Shown piece after piece: positions 47,216 through 56,972 of a stretch of DNA of 64,000 nt. How positions within the stretch are numbered: the first letter of the stretch is position 1; every line of letters starts with the position of its first letter. This stretch comes from Vibrio rarus (GTDB taxonomy: Bacteria; Pseudomonadota; Gammaproteobacteria; Enterobacterales; Vibrionaceae). The notes beneath the pieces were generated by a model, which did no database searches, had not been told where the DNA came from, and was given only the letters and a program-made list of their open reading frames with translations. The position numbers were made by a program, and so were the translations under genes. The stretch covers positions 1,240,001-1,304,000 of the forward strand of contig NZ_AP024900.1 in NCBI RefSeq assembly GCF_024347075.1, written 5' to 3'.

Positions 47216-48862
47216 CTAACTCTCTCGCTTATCAAACCAAATGGTAGATAAATTCATAAAACCTAAGCTGTTGATGTCGGTGCCGCGCAAAGATTGATGG
47301 CTTTTGAAAGCGATGGATTTTTTCCATAGTGGCACAATGCGATTTTGCGATAGATAGCGACGCTCTAATTGGATTAAGGTATTTTCAACATTGTCGGATT
47401 TTTGCACTTCAGCAAGCCATTGCTGACGTTTGAAAGGGGTGAGCAGTTTTATCGCTGATGCACTTAATAACATCCAATAATAGCGATCTAATACCTCGTC
47501 TTGGCCCACTAGGAACTCATTAATCCATAATTCGGCTTTGGCACAATCGTCCACAAAATCCACCTTAATACCCAACTGGTTAAAACGAAACCATAGATGT
47601 TGAAAAATGTGTTGGTCTTGTTTAAGGACCTTAATGGAAGAGGGGAGATCCGCTTTGAGTTCCGTATTTGTTGGAGTGGAATACTCCGTATTCTCTGCGG
47701 GTTGAAATAGGGTATGGCACAGGAAGTGAGAATCCTGATAGTGGCTTAACAGAACCTGTTGGCACACTCTTGTAATGGCGCTGCGACTGCTGCTGTCTAA
47801 ACGGTGGCTTAGGCACAAACTTTTAGTGCCCAATTGAGACGTTTGCAGGCCCGGCAATGTATCGACCTTCTTATCCACATCCTTTACTTCAAATAAGTGA
47901 CCTACAGAGGTTTTATTGGTGCGTAATACGTGCCAAAAGTCCGCTTTTCTGAGTATGCCATGTTGAGAGAAATACTGATTATTTTTTTGTAGGCTCCAGT
48001 GGTTTGCTGTGCGGTTACCCCAATAATAGGGCCCAGTACCAAAGGGATAATCCGGCTCACTGGCGTTGTGCATAAATATGGCTGAATGCACATCCGCAAC
48101 GGCATGTAAGAAAATGGGGTCGTCATAATCTAAAGTAATTTCAACCCATTGTTTATTGACCCGAATATTGTTGATGCAGTTATACAACTCATGGGCCAGT
48201 ACCCCCTCAGATTTGTGTGCCTCTAATGAGGCTTTGACGTGCTCTGGGGTCAGCAATTCACCGTTATGAAAATAGACGTCAGGGCGAATACGAAAATAGT
48301 AAGTCAGCCCCTCTTTATAGAACTGATGAGCCAGATGCGGGGTAAAGGTTTTACTGGATTGATCAAACGTAATTAAAGTATCAAACAGCACACTAACATA
48401 CATGCCCGCATTGCGATCTTTCATATACATAGGATGACAAGGGGGCAGGGTATAAGGGACTAAAGAGATCAATTCATCAGAGCGCTCTTTACTGCCAGAC
48501 AGTTCGGCTATCCAATCTGGAAGGTGCTGCTTAAAAACCGTTTGATATTGGAAAATATCCGCATAACGAGAGGCTTCGTTAAGTTCACCTCGCGCGACAT
48601 ACTCTTTGATGACATCACAAAGTACTTCATGAAAAGATCGTTTAACCTGCAGTTGTGTCTTAATACCGCGACCACGTCCCGGGACCCATTCAATCCAACC
48701 TAATTCTCGCAAATTTTTCATCGTTTTGGCCACATTACGAGTGGAGCAAGACATCACTTGAGCTAAGGTCTGGCTGTCAACAATGGTGGATTCGGTGCCA
48801 AAAAAACGGTCTAACTGTTTGAGACGATTTAAATGAATAGTACTGCTGGTTTTTTCTATCAT
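47216..48862 (-). CDS. SgrR-like transcriptional regulator
   Basis: 548 aa. An N-terminal winged-helix DNA-binding domain (TLAQVMSCSTRNVAKTMKNL, GWIEWVPGRGRG) is fused to a solute-binding-protein-like domain (family 5: LVPYTLPPCHPMY, YYFRIRPDVYFHNGELLTPEHV in parts). This is the SgrR architecture. E. coli SgrR activates sgrS on sugar-phosphate stress; no SgrS-like RNA was recognised here. The start at 48862 is preferred since an ATG at 48913 lies inside a perfect palindrome. Ligand and targets are unknown. Confidence 0.85.
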   Translation of the reverse strand: MIEKTSSTIHLNRLKQLDRFFGTESTIVDSQTLAQVMSCSTRNVAKTMKNLRELGWIEWVPGRGRGIKTQLQVKRSFHEVLCDVIKEYVARGELNEASRYADIFQYQTVFKQHLPDWIAELSGSKERSDELISLVPYTLPPCHPMYMKDRNAGMYVSVLFDTLITFDQSSKTFTPHLAHQFYKEGLTYYFRIRPDVYFHNGELLTPEHVKASLEAHKSEGVLAHELYNCINNIRVNKQWVEITLDYDDPIFLHAVADVHSAIFMHNASEPDYPFGTGPYYWGNRTANHWSLQKNNQYFSQHGILRKADFWHVLRTNKTSVGHLFEVKDVDKKVDTLPGLQTSQLGTKSLCLSHRLDSSSRSAITRVCQQVLLSHYQDSHFLCHTLFQPAENTEYSTPTNTELKADLPSSIKVLKQDQHIFQHLWFRFNQLGIKVDFVDDCAKAELWINEFLVGQDEVLDRYYWMLLSASAIKLLTPFKRQQWLAEVQKSDNVENTLIQLERRYLSQNRIVPLWKKSIAFKSHQSLRGTDINSLGFMNLSTIWFDKRES

Positions 48863-48884
48863 TTCTTTATCTTTAGATGCGCAA

Positions 48885-48917
48885 AAAGATGAACTATTAC
48901 TACAATAGTTCATCTTT
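48885..48917. promoter_or_regulatory. Perfect 14-base-arm palindrome upstream of the SgrR-like gene
   Basis: AAAGATGAACTATT and AATAGTTCATCTTT flank five bases, 23-55 bases before the chosen start. Read on the minus strand a short T-run follows, so it may also terminate the upstream lipoprotein gene. An autoregulatory operator is the other reading. Confidence 0.5.
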
Positions 48918-48984
48918 ATTGTGGGTCAACAACTAATGTTGTTAACGCTTAAATAGCGTGTCCTTCTACAGGTTAATCTGAGAA

Positions 48985-49668
48985 TTAGCTATTTGGATTC
49001 CAGTTTAATGCGCTTGCAATACTACCAATGACAACAGTATCACGTTGTGCTGCAGTCAACTCAGGTAGCATTTGGATGCTGATAGCCCCATTTGTTTGAG
49101 TTGCAGCCACTTCTTTACCTTCAATAGTAAAGCTGTAACCTAGAGCATCGCCACCTTCAAATGAAGAGCCTTGCGCTTTCTTAACGGCAGTAAGTTCAAT
49201 CTTGTTACCATTTACTGTAACGAAGCCAGATTGTTTGCTTGCGCCCATTAAGCTGTGTTCTGTTTTAAGCTCGTAGTGACCAACAGATTGACCATCTTGT
49301 GTGATATCACACTGGAATGGGTCACCACCTGACATATCAATGCCACCTAGGCTGAAATTAGATTGCTCACCAGTACATTGAATTTTCCAATGTTGGCCTT
49401 GAGTGCTATCAAGTTGTGCCACTAGACCACTTTTGCTTGACCCTACAACACCAAACCAGCTTGATTTAGAGGCGTCACGAGTGAAACGACCGCTGTATTG
49501 ATCAGCAATTTTATAAGCGCCTTCATCACCAAAACCGCCAAGTTTACCGTCAACAGTAACCGCTAGAACGGGTTGAGCAGAAACAGCATCAGACTTAACC
49601 ATTATTGCTGTAGAAGCACAACCAAACAAACTGGTAGTAACAAGTACACCTAACATTAACTTTTTCAT
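48985..49668 (-). CDS. Putative lipoprotein
   Basis: 227 aa, not recognised beyond its class. Signal peptide with lipobox SLFGC (Cys near residue 17). Residue +2 after the Cys is Ala, which predicts outer-membrane sorting. The mature part is beta-rich with two Cys (KIQCTGEQ, PFQCDITQ) that may pair. It is in tandem with and 122 bases upstream of the SgrR-like gene, on the same strand. Confidence 0.7.
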   Translation of the reverse strand: MKKLMLGVLVTTSLFGCASTAIMVKSDAVSAQPVLAVTVDGKLGGFGDEGAYKIADQYSGRFTRDASKSSWFGVVGSSKSGLVAQLDSTQGQHWKIQCTGEQSNFSLGGIDMSGGDPFQCDITQDGQSVGHYELKTEHSLMGASKQSGFVTVNGNKIELTAVKKAQGSSFEGGDALGYSFTIEGKEVAATQTNGAISIQMLPELTAAQRDTVVIGSIASALNWNPNS

Positions 49669-49915
49669 AGTGATCCTAGATATGTTCTTTTGATGGGTGA
49701 ACTATATGCAAGGTTGCAAGGGAAAAAGAGGAAGAGTATTTTTTAAAGAGTTCCACTTTTATGTGTGGTGAGGACGGAAAAGATGCGTGTAAGCTCGCAA
49801 TGTAAAGCCGATAAAAAACAAAACATACCAAAAGCAACAGGGGAGTGTTGCTATTTGGTATGTTATAAAAAGTGCAAAAAACCGCAGTCAATTTGAGGTT
49901 AACTACGGTTAGAAA

Positions 49916-50035
49916 TTAATCTTTCTTTTGACTCCAGACGTGAAAGGCTGTGCGATGTTGCTTTTGTTGCATTCTTTGTCTGTGTTTACATTGTCTACAG
50001 ATGCGAGTTCTTCTAGTGTGGTTCAGGCGGTTCAT
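49916..50035 (-). CDS. Small basic protein, 39 aa (candidate)
   Basis: An ATG at 50035 with AGGT about eight bases upstream opens a 39-codon frame ending TAA. The product begins MNRLNHTRRTRICRQCKHRQ and is strongly basic with a CxxC pair and many Arg, Lys, Gln and His, like a nucleic-acid-binding mini-protein. It lies alone in a 501-base gap, divergent from the outer-membrane gene at 50170. I do not recognise a family, and chance is not excluded. Confidence 0.4.
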   Translation of the reverse strand: MNRLNHTRRTRICRQCKHRQRMQQKQHRTAFHVWSQKKD

Positions 50036-50169
50036 GATACTTACCTAGTGCGTAGATGATTGAACGAGTGAGTCAAATAAAAGTGGAACTGACAAAAAAT
50101 GACTGTTCCCTTTTTAAGTATGGATGAGATCGTATACTTTTTCCTACTTAATTTGTAGGAGAAATCACA

Positions 50170-50745
50170 ATGAAATATTTTAAGTGGGCGTTTTTAAGTG
50201 TAGCTTTGGTTGCAGGTTATGCCAGTGCAGCAGATGCCGACACAGCGACAACTTCTGATGATTCTAGCTTTTTCTCAGGAATCACTCTTGGGGCCGGTTA
50301 TGCTCAAGACAGAGTGTTTAACGATACTCTAGTGGGTTATAGCGTCTATTCAAAAGCGTATATTGTTCCTTCACTAAAAGATTATTTGTTTACCGATTTT
50401 CGTGTTACACACACCACAGATGATGTGGCTAATATTCAACAAGGTAAAACAGGCCCTGTGCAAATTAGCAAGCTAGATCTTGAGCGCTATCAAGCGAGCA
50501 TTGGTGTAGATTACCCTTTCCAAGTAACAAAAAGCATTCAAATGAAACCGTATTTAACCGGCGGTTGGTCTTGGGATAAATTTGAGTTTGAATCCCGTTC
50601 TCGTCATGAAGATGGCTTTATGGGAGCCGTTGGTGTAGAAACTGTGTTCGGGCGTCACGTCTCTACAGATCTGGGCTATTCTGATCAACTGACTGGTGAT
50701 GTGCAAATACATCAATTTATGTTGGACGTTGGCTATAAATTCTAA
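50170..50745 (+). CDS. Small outer-membrane beta-barrel protein
   Basis: 191 aa. A signal peptide ends at YASA; the mature part starts DADTATT and alternates beta strands (ITLGAGYAQDRVF, YQASIGVDYPF, MKPYLTGGWSWDKFEF) with C-terminal FMLDVGYKF, the outer-membrane end signal. It fits the OmpX/OmpA-like eight-strand barrel class in size. TAGGAG precedes the start. Monocistronic, with its own terminator. The function is unknown. Confidence 0.78.
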   Translation: MKYFKWAFLSVALVAGYASAADADTATTSDDSSFFSGITLGAGYAQDRVFNDTLVGYSVYSKAYIVPSLKDYLFTDFRVTHTTDDVANIQQGKTGPVQISKLDLERYQASIGVDYPFQVTKSIQMKPYLTGGWSWDKFEFESRSRHEDGFMGAVGVETVFGRHVSTDLGYSDQLTGDVQIHQFMLDVGYKF

Positions 50746-50808
50746 TCTCACCTCAAACAAGTCCATTTAATCGCTTCTTAGGGTGTGATTAAATAAGCTC
50801 TATATTGC

Positions 50809-50840
50809 AACCCAAGCACTTCGGTGTTTGGGTTTTTGTT
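50809..50840 (+). terminator. Terminator with UUCG loop
   Basis: AACCCAAGCAC and GTGTTTGGGTT pair around TTCG, a stable tetraloop closed by C-G, then T-rich. Confidence 0.85.
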
Positions 50841-51006
50841 TATAGGTGCGGCGACAATATCTAACTTTCTCACGACTTTCATAAAAAGATTGGTGCGCAA
50901 TGGCACTAATCTGGTAATTTCTTATAAACATAATTGTCTGTGGTAAATTGCACAGTATCGATTGTGTCACCTTACTCATTCACATCCTGCACGCACGTTG
51001 GTTTTA

Positions 51007-52224
51007 ATGAAAATACTGCACACCTCTGACTGGCACCTCGGCCAAAATTTCTTTACTAAAAGTCGCCTTAATGAGCATCAACAATTTATTGATTGGTTGC
51101 TTGATACCGTTGCCACAGAGCAAGTGGATTGTGTGATTATCGCCGGTGATATATTTGATACCGGTACGCCCCCAAGTTATGCCCGTAAATTGTACAATCG
51201 ATTTGTGGTGGATATGTACCAGCAGGGGTGCCAATTGATTGTTGTTGGGGGAAATCACGATTCGGTGGCCATGCTCAACGAATCTAAGCAGTTACTTGGA
51301 CAATTACACACACAAGTGGTGGCCAGTGCCAGTGAGCCACAGGCGATTTTACATATCAATAATCAACTGGGGGAGATCGGTGCGTTGGTGTGCGCAGTGC
51401 CGTTTATTCGTCCTAGAGATGTCATCAAAAGTGTTGCCGGTGAATCTGGTACAGATAAGCAAAAAGCCTTGGCAGAGGCGATAAAGGGACATTATGACAG
51501 CGTGTTTCAACAGGCGCTGACAGAAAGAGAACAAAAACAGTTACAAGTGCCGATCATTGCCACCGGACACCTTACCGCTTTAGGTGTCAAACAGTCAGAA
51601 TCGGTACGTGATATTTATATAGGCAGCTTAGAGGGCTTTGCCGCAGACGGTTTTCCCGCAGCAGATTACATCGCACTGGGTCATATTCACCGCCCACAAA
51701 TGGTGGCCAAAAGAGACCATATTCGCTACAGCGGATCGCCAATCTACTTGAGCTTTGATGAACTTAAATCACAAAAACAAGTGCTGCTGGTGGAGTTTTG
51801 TGGAGCAGAGTTACAACAAGTGGTCAGTAAGCCCATTCCTTCTTTCCAGCCAATGTTGTCATTAAAAGGGGATTTGAGCGAAATAGAGCAACAAATTTCA
51901 GCCATTGCCATTGCTGAGGGCGAAACGGTTTGGATTTCAGTGGAAGTGTCGGTGCAAGATTATCTAACGGATTTACAACAAGCGGTGCAAAAAATGATAG
52001 CGGGGCGTGATATTGAAGTGCTGCAACTGCGCCGTGCTCGGCAGGCGTCAACACGCACATTATCTCAACAGCAGTCAGAGACATTATCTGAGCTGAATCC
52101 GCTGGATGTGTTTGAAAAACGCTTAGCCATAGAACAATTTGAAACAGAGCAAGATAAAGCGCGTGCACAGCGTATTACCCAAAAATTCAAACAGATAGTT
52201 TTAGATGTAGAAGGGCAACAATAA
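51007..52224 (+). CDS. sbcD: SbcD nuclease subunit
   Basis: 405 aa (E. coli 400). Calcineurin-like phosphoesterase motifs are HTSDWHLGQNF, IIAGDIFDTGTP, VGGNHDSVAML, ATGHLTALG and ALGHIHRPQ. It is the Mre11-like nuclease of the SbcCD complex, which cuts DNA hairpins and protein-blocked ends. The ATG at 51007 starts at the family N-terminus; an in-frame start at 50962 adds 15 unrelated residues. The ribosome binding site is weak. Its stop codon overlaps the sbcC start. Confidence 0.96.
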   Translation: MKILHTSDWHLGQNFFTKSRLNEHQQFIDWLLDTVATEQVDCVIIAGDIFDTGTPPSYARKLYNRFVVDMYQQGCQLIVVGGNHDSVAMLNESKQLLGQLHTQVVASASEPQAILHINNQLGEIGALVCAVPFIRPRDVIKSVAGESGTDKQKALAEAIKGHYDSVFQQALTEREQKQLQVPIIATGHLTALGVKQSESVRDIYIGSLEGFAADGFPAADYIALGHIHRPQMVAKRDHIRYSGSPIYLSFDELKSQKQVLLVEFCGAELQQVVSKPIPSFQPMLSLKGDLSEIEQQISAIAIAEGETVWISVEVSVQDYLTDLQQAVQKMIAGRDIEVLQLRRARQASTRTLSQQQSETLSELNPLDVFEKRLAIEQFETEQDKARAQRITQKFKQIVLDVEGQQ

Positions 52225-55200
52225 TGAAAATACTACGTCTTACCTTTGAAAATCTGAACTCTTTAAAAGGCAAATGGCACATTGATTTCTCCTCCGAGGC
52301 CTTTACTGAAAGTGGTTTATTTGCCATTACCGGCCCCACTGGGGCAGGAAAAACCACCATTTTAGATGCGATTTGTCTGGCCTTATACCATGAAACGCCA
52401 CGTCTTGGCGGCATTTCAACCTCTAATAATGAAATCATGACTCGTGGCACCGCCAGTTGCAGCGCTGAAGTGGAGTTTGAAGTAAAGGGCAAAGCCTATC
52501 GCGCTCACTGGAGCATGCGCCGTTCTCGCAACAAGGCCGATGGTAAGTTACAGCCGGCAACAGTAGAGTTGGCCTACGTTGCTGATGGCAGCATTATTGC
52601 CGATAAAGTGAAAAGTAAATTAGATGAGATCAATACCATTACAGGTTTGGATTTTGCGCGTTTCACTAAATCTATGATGCTCTCTCAAGGGCAGTTTGCC
52701 GCCTTTTTAAATGCCAATGCCAATGATCGTGCCGAATTGCTTGAAGAGCTAACAGGCACAGAGATCTATGGCTTAATTTCAGAGCGCGTTCATCAGTGCT
52801 ATAGCCAAGCCAAAATTGAACTCGACCAATTAAATGCTAAGGCCGATGGGGTAGATTTGCTCACTCAAGAGCAGCTGCAACACATACAAGCACAGCAGAG
52901 CCAATTAGATGAGCACAGTAAGCAACAAAACGTGCAGTTCACTGTGTATCAAAATCAACTGAGCTGGTGGGAAAAGCAACAGAGCCTACAGCAACAGGTG
53001 GGCGAGCAACAACAAGCACTGCAGCAAGCCAATGATGCCTATCAACAAATGCAGCCAAGTAGAGATACCCTCAATCGCAGTGAGCCAGCTGAGCGTATGC
53101 GGGCCAGTTTTGAATTATGGGACAAGGCGCGACAACAACAGCAACGTATGCAAGGACAAAGCCAGGCTCACAGAAATCAGCTAAACAGTGAGCAACAGTT
53201 ATTGGCTCCGTTACAGCAAACGGTCAAACAAGCGGAACTGGAATTACAAGACACCCGCCAGCAACAAACGCAATTACGTCAATTAATCCAACAAAAAGTA
53301 GTGCCGTTAGATACTCAGATTGAAAGCCAGCAACAGGGGCTGAGCAGTCAGTTAAAAAAGAGTGCATTAGCCGAGCAAGCCAAGACAACTTTGCAACACC
53401 AGCGCACCGAGTTAGAAGGGCAAATGAGCCAAGCTAACACGATGTTACAACAAGGTGAGTGTTATTTAGAACAGCATAAGGCGGATAGCGTTTTACACAG
53501 TGTGCTAGGCGTGTGGCAACAAAAACACCGCCAGTGTATGGATGCCAAACAAAAACAACAACAAACAGAGCAGCGATTAACACAACTCAATGCTGATCTT
53601 AATCACAAGACTCAAGCATTACAGGCCTCGCAAAATCAGCTACATAGCCTTAATGAACAAAGCCAGTTGCAACAACAGCAATTGAGTACAGCGCAACAGA
53701 AGTTGGATCAAGCATTAACGGTTGGCAGTGAAACGGCTTTGTTAGCTAAATTACAAAGCCTGCAGGCCAATTTGCCCCATTACTTAAAGTTAGAGCAAGG
53801 CAATCAGCTATTTAAAGAAACGTGCAGCGAAATTGTGCAACTTGAGGAAGAAATAGCAGATAAAAAACAACAAATTGCTGAGCAGCAACAGCAAGTAAAT
53901 AGCACGACAAAACAAGTCACTCAGCTTGAGCAAAGTGTAAAGGACGTGACTCAACTGCTTGATCAAGAAGGTGAACTGGCGAAATATCGTGCGCAATTGC
54001 AAACAGATACCCCTTGCCCTTTGTGCGGTGCATTACAGCATCCTTTACAGGGATCGCTGTTACCAGACAGTGATGACAGCCTTAATGTGGCAACATTAGG
54101 ACAAAGACTCGCGGATGTGACAGCGCAATGCACGCAACAATCAGCCTTGCTAAAAGAGCTGCAAGCTCAACAAGATAGCTTAAAAAGCCATTTACAGCAC
54201 GCCCAACAAAGGTTACCTAAACTGCAAGAAAAAAGGCAAAAGCTGCAACAAAGATGGCAACAGTTTACCGATTCTTTGTCCCTCAATATTACCTTAGGTG
54301 AGAGTTCGGGCATTGAGCAATTAAAGGCGGACAACACCCGTCATCAACAACAGGTGAACAGCCAATTAAGCACCTTAATGGCGTTACAAAAGACACAAGA
54401 TAAGCTCAATAGAGACGTGCAACAGCATCAATTAGCCCTTAATGACGCTCAGCAAACACAGAACGCACATAAAACGGCACTGGATGTGTTGCAAAGCCAA
54501 ATTGTCTCGGCGCAAAACGAGCAACAACAGTGGTCTAACGTGGCAATGGAGGGGGTAAACGAGCTTGTACAGCAGGTGAGTGAGGCTGGATTTGAACTGC
54601 CAAATGCCAATGTAGACGCATGGTTTGCGCAAAAACAAGCGGATCTCAAGCAATGGACGGACAGTTGTGAAAAGGTGCAACAAGCACAAAAACGTTGCGA
54701 TACATTAGGGGTGCAAATTGAAGCCCTTAAACAATCCATAGAGAGTGCCCATCTCAGTGCTCAACAAGAGCAACAGAGTTTACAGCAGATACAGCAGCAA
54801 CTGACACACAATGAACAGCAACGTAAGGCACTGTTTGGCAATAAGTGCACCGCTCAAGAATCTGAAAAAATGCGCATACACCTAGAAAATAGAGACACCC
54901 ACTATAAAGAGACGCTCAATAAGTGCCAATTGTGTCAGGAAAACGTCACAAAACTTGCAGGTCAATTAGAAACAATGGACAGTCAATTAGCGCAATGGAC
55001 TGAGGAGATGCAGGGGCGACGCACAGTATTAGACAATGAACTAGCACAAAGCCCATTTAACAATGTGGATGAGTTTAAACAGGCGTTGCTATCTAAAGAG
55101 CAACGGGCGCAACTAGTGGATGCAATAGAGAAAAACAGCCAAGCGCTGCACAAGGCCAAATTGCTGCTTGTAAACACTCAATCTTCACTGGAGCAACATC

Positions 55201-55910
55201 AACACATCGCGGACCAACAACAGTGGCAGTTAAGCAATGTGCAAGAGACTAAGCAGCAGAAAGCGCTGTTAGCCTCGGAAATTGAAGATACTTTAAAAAG
55301 GCAAGGGGAGCTTGCACAGCAACTGACCACAGACGCCAGCAATAGAGAGCGACTCAAAGATCTTATTTTAGAAATAGAACAATTTTCGCAACAGTTTAGT
55401 GATATTTCGCACCTAAACTCGCTGGTGGGATCAGCGAAAGGGGATAAATTTAGAAAGTTTGCGCAAGGGTTAACGTTACAAAATTTAGTCTACTTAGCCA
55501 ATAAACATTTGGCGCGTTTTCATGGCCGTTATGAGTTGCAACGTAAAGCAGACGACGGACTCTCTCTGCTAGTACTAGATACATGGCAAGGGGATGCGCA
55601 GCGCGATACCAAAACCCTCTCCGGGGGCGAAAGCTTCTTGGTCAGCTTAGCATTGGCCCTTTCTTTATCCGATTTAGTGAGCCATAAAACCAGTATCGAC
55701 TCATTATTCCTAGATGAAGGGTTTGGCACTCTGGACGCCGAAACCTTAGATATGGCTTTGGATGCGCTGGATAACTTAAATGCCTCTGGGAAAATGGTCG
55801 GCGTCATTAGCCATGTAGAAGCGATGAAAGAGCGTATTCCCCTGCAAATTAAAGTCTCGAAACGCAACGGCCTTGGCGTGAGCGAACTCAGTAAAGAGTA
55901 CGTGGGATAA
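52224..55910 (+). CDS. sbcC: SbcC ATPase subunit
   Basis: 1228 aa, clearly longer than E. coli SbcC (1048). The Rad50-like ATPase has Walker A ITGPTGAGKTTILDAI near residue 38, signature TLSGGESFLVSLALALSLSD and Walker B SLFLDEGFGTLD at the C-terminal end. The two long coiled coils meet at the zinc hook CPLCG near residue 598. The coils are unusually rich in Gln. The ATG overlaps the sbcD stop, so the subunits are coupled. The extra length appears to lie in the coiled coils. Confidence 0.96.
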   Translation: MKILRLTFENLNSLKGKWHIDFSSEAFTESGLFAITGPTGAGKTTILDAICLALYHETPRLGGISTSNNEIMTRGTASCSAEVEFEVKGKAYRAHWSMRRSRNKADGKLQPATVELAYVADGSIIADKVKSKLDEINTITGLDFARFTKSMMLSQGQFAAFLNANANDRAELLEELTGTEIYGLISERVHQCYSQAKIELDQLNAKADGVDLLTQEQLQHIQAQQSQLDEHSKQQNVQFTVYQNQLSWWEKQQSLQQQVGEQQQALQQANDAYQQMQPSRDTLNRSEPAERMRASFELWDKARQQQQRMQGQSQAHRNQLNSEQQLLAPLQQTVKQAELELQDTRQQQTQLRQLIQQKVVPLDTQIESQQQGLSSQLKKSALAEQAKTTLQHQRTELEGQMSQANTMLQQGECYLEQHKADSVLHSVLGVWQQKHRQCMDAKQKQQQTEQRLTQLNADLNHKTQALQASQNQLHSLNEQSQLQQQQLSTAQQKLDQALTVGSETALLAKLQSLQANLPHYLKLEQGNQLFKETCSEIVQLEEEIADKKQQIAEQQQQVNSTTKQVTQLEQSVKDVTQLLDQEGELAKYRAQLQTDTPCPLCGALQHPLQGSLLPDSDDSLNVATLGQRLADVTAQCTQQSALLKELQAQQDSLKSHLQHAQQRLPKLQEKRQKLQQRWQQFTDSLSLNITLGESSGIEQLKADNTRHQQQVNSQLSTLMALQKTQDKLNRDVQQHQLALNDAQQTQNAHKTALDVLQSQIVSAQNEQQQWSNVAMEGVNELVQQVSEAGFELPNANVDAWFAQKQADLKQWTDSCEKVQQAQKRCDTLGVQIEALKQSIESAHLSAQQEQQSLQQIQQQLTHNEQQRKALFGNKCTAQESEKMRIHLENRDTHYKETLNKCQLCQENVTKLAGQLETMDSQLAQWTEEMQGRRTVLDNELAQSPFNNVDEFKQALLSKEQRAQLVDAIEKNSQALHKAKLLLVNTQSSLEQHQHIADQQQWQLSNVQETKQQKALLASEIEDTLKRQGELAQQLTTDASNRERLKDLILEIEQFSQQFSDISHLNSLVGSAKGDKFRKFAQGLTLQNLVYLANKHLARFHGRYELQRKADDGLSLLVLDTWQGDAQRDTKTLSGGESFLVSLALALSLSDLVSHKTSIDSLFLDEGFGTLDAETLDMALDALDNLNASGKMVGVISHVEAMKERIPLQIKVSKRNGLGVSELSKEYVG

Positions 55911-55933
55911 GGACAATTGACAGGTGAACCACA

Positions 55934-55973
55934 CAGCCACAGAGTAGGTAAATACTAAGTGGCTGTTTTTTTT
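55934..55973 (+). terminator. Terminator after sbcC
   Basis: CAGCCAC and GTGGCTG pair around an 18-base loop, followed by eight T residues. The rest of the gap to 56205 shows nothing recognised. Confidence 0.8.
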
Positions 55974-56205
55974 AATGAAAACCCTTAGTTGGTGCATGGC
56001 CAAGGCCGTCCCCATAGTCCCATGCAATTGAGTAAAAATCCCATTAATGCAATAGGGCACTACTTATTTTGACTATTCATGTCTACACTCCTCTGACCAC
56101 ATTAAATTTGAGCCAATTTGAGGTCAATAATGGCCAATCATCGGCAAAAACCATTCAATACCAATAACACATGGTATGAATAGATACACTCAAGGAGAGA
56201 GGTAA

Positions 56206-56778
56206 ATGTATCCATTTTTTCGCCTAGCAAAGGTAAGCTGGCAAGCGAAACAGCAAACACCGTTAACAATCACAGATAAAAGTACCAGTGAATTTTACTG
56301 CCACCCTTGGGATCTGGATATTTTCAATGAATTAAATAACGGCCGAGTGCTGACCCTTTATGATTTAGGGCGCACCGTACTAGGTATTCGGTGTGGCTTA
56401 ATGAAAGCACTCACCAACAATCGCTGGGCATTAGTGGTCGCTGGCAGTTCAGTACGCTACCGTAAACGCGTGCATATGTTCAACAAAATCACCATGCACA
56501 CCCAGTGCGTAGGCTTTGATGATAAATGGCTGTACGTAGAACAATCCATGTGGGTAAAAGGCCAGCCTTGCTCTTCCGTACTCATCCGCGCCGGCGTCAC
56601 CTCAAAACAAGGGTTAGTCCTACCCACAACGGTCCTTAACGCCATGGGAGAAACCAGCCAATTTGGCGACCTGCCTTCTTGGGTTATCCAATGGATAGAC
56701 TCAGAGCAACACCGCCCCTGGCCTCCATTGGGGGATGGGGAGACCCATGCTTCCACACAACAGGTGAGCGTTAAGTAG
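56206..56778 (+). CDS. Thioesterase-fold (hot-dog) protein
   Basis: 190 aa. YCHPWDLDIFNELNNGRVLTLYDLGR is the hot-dog thioesterase motif with the D-x-x-x-H/N-x-N pattern (4HBT_2/THEM6-like), followed by VVAGSSVRYRKRVHMFNKITM (two adjacent parts) and VLIRAGVTSK. It probably acts on an acyl-CoA thioester; the substrate is unknown. GAGAGAGG precedes the start. It is the last ordinary-looking gene before the accessory island. Confidence 0.82.
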   Translation: MYPFFRLAKVSWQAKQQTPLTITDKSTSEFYCHPWDLDIFNELNNGRVLTLYDLGRTVLGIRCGLMKALTNNRWALVVAGSSVRYRKRVHMFNKITMHTQCVGFDDKWLYVEQSMWVKGQPCSSVLIRAGVTSKQGLVLPTTVLNAMGETSQFGDLPSWVIQWIDSEQHRPWPPLGDGETHASTQQVSVK

Positions 56779-56972
56779 TTAAAGTATGCCTATTACCCTG
56801 CAGTGAGACTTTTTAGCTATTTAAAACCATCAATACCCATAGCGATAGGAGGGGGGCATCTCATTGCAAGCTCAGGTAATAATAGTGCTCTAAAATGATT
56901 TTTATGACACTAGCTTTGTCTAAGCTAAGTTATAATGTGCGCAGTTTTCAACGATACCGAACACGGCAAACA

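Noticed and set aside
49676..49891. 71-codon minus-strand frame upstream of the lipoprotein gene
   Set aside because: A hydrophobic, Ser/Phe/Tyr-rich reading of AT-rich promoter DNA with no family likeness.
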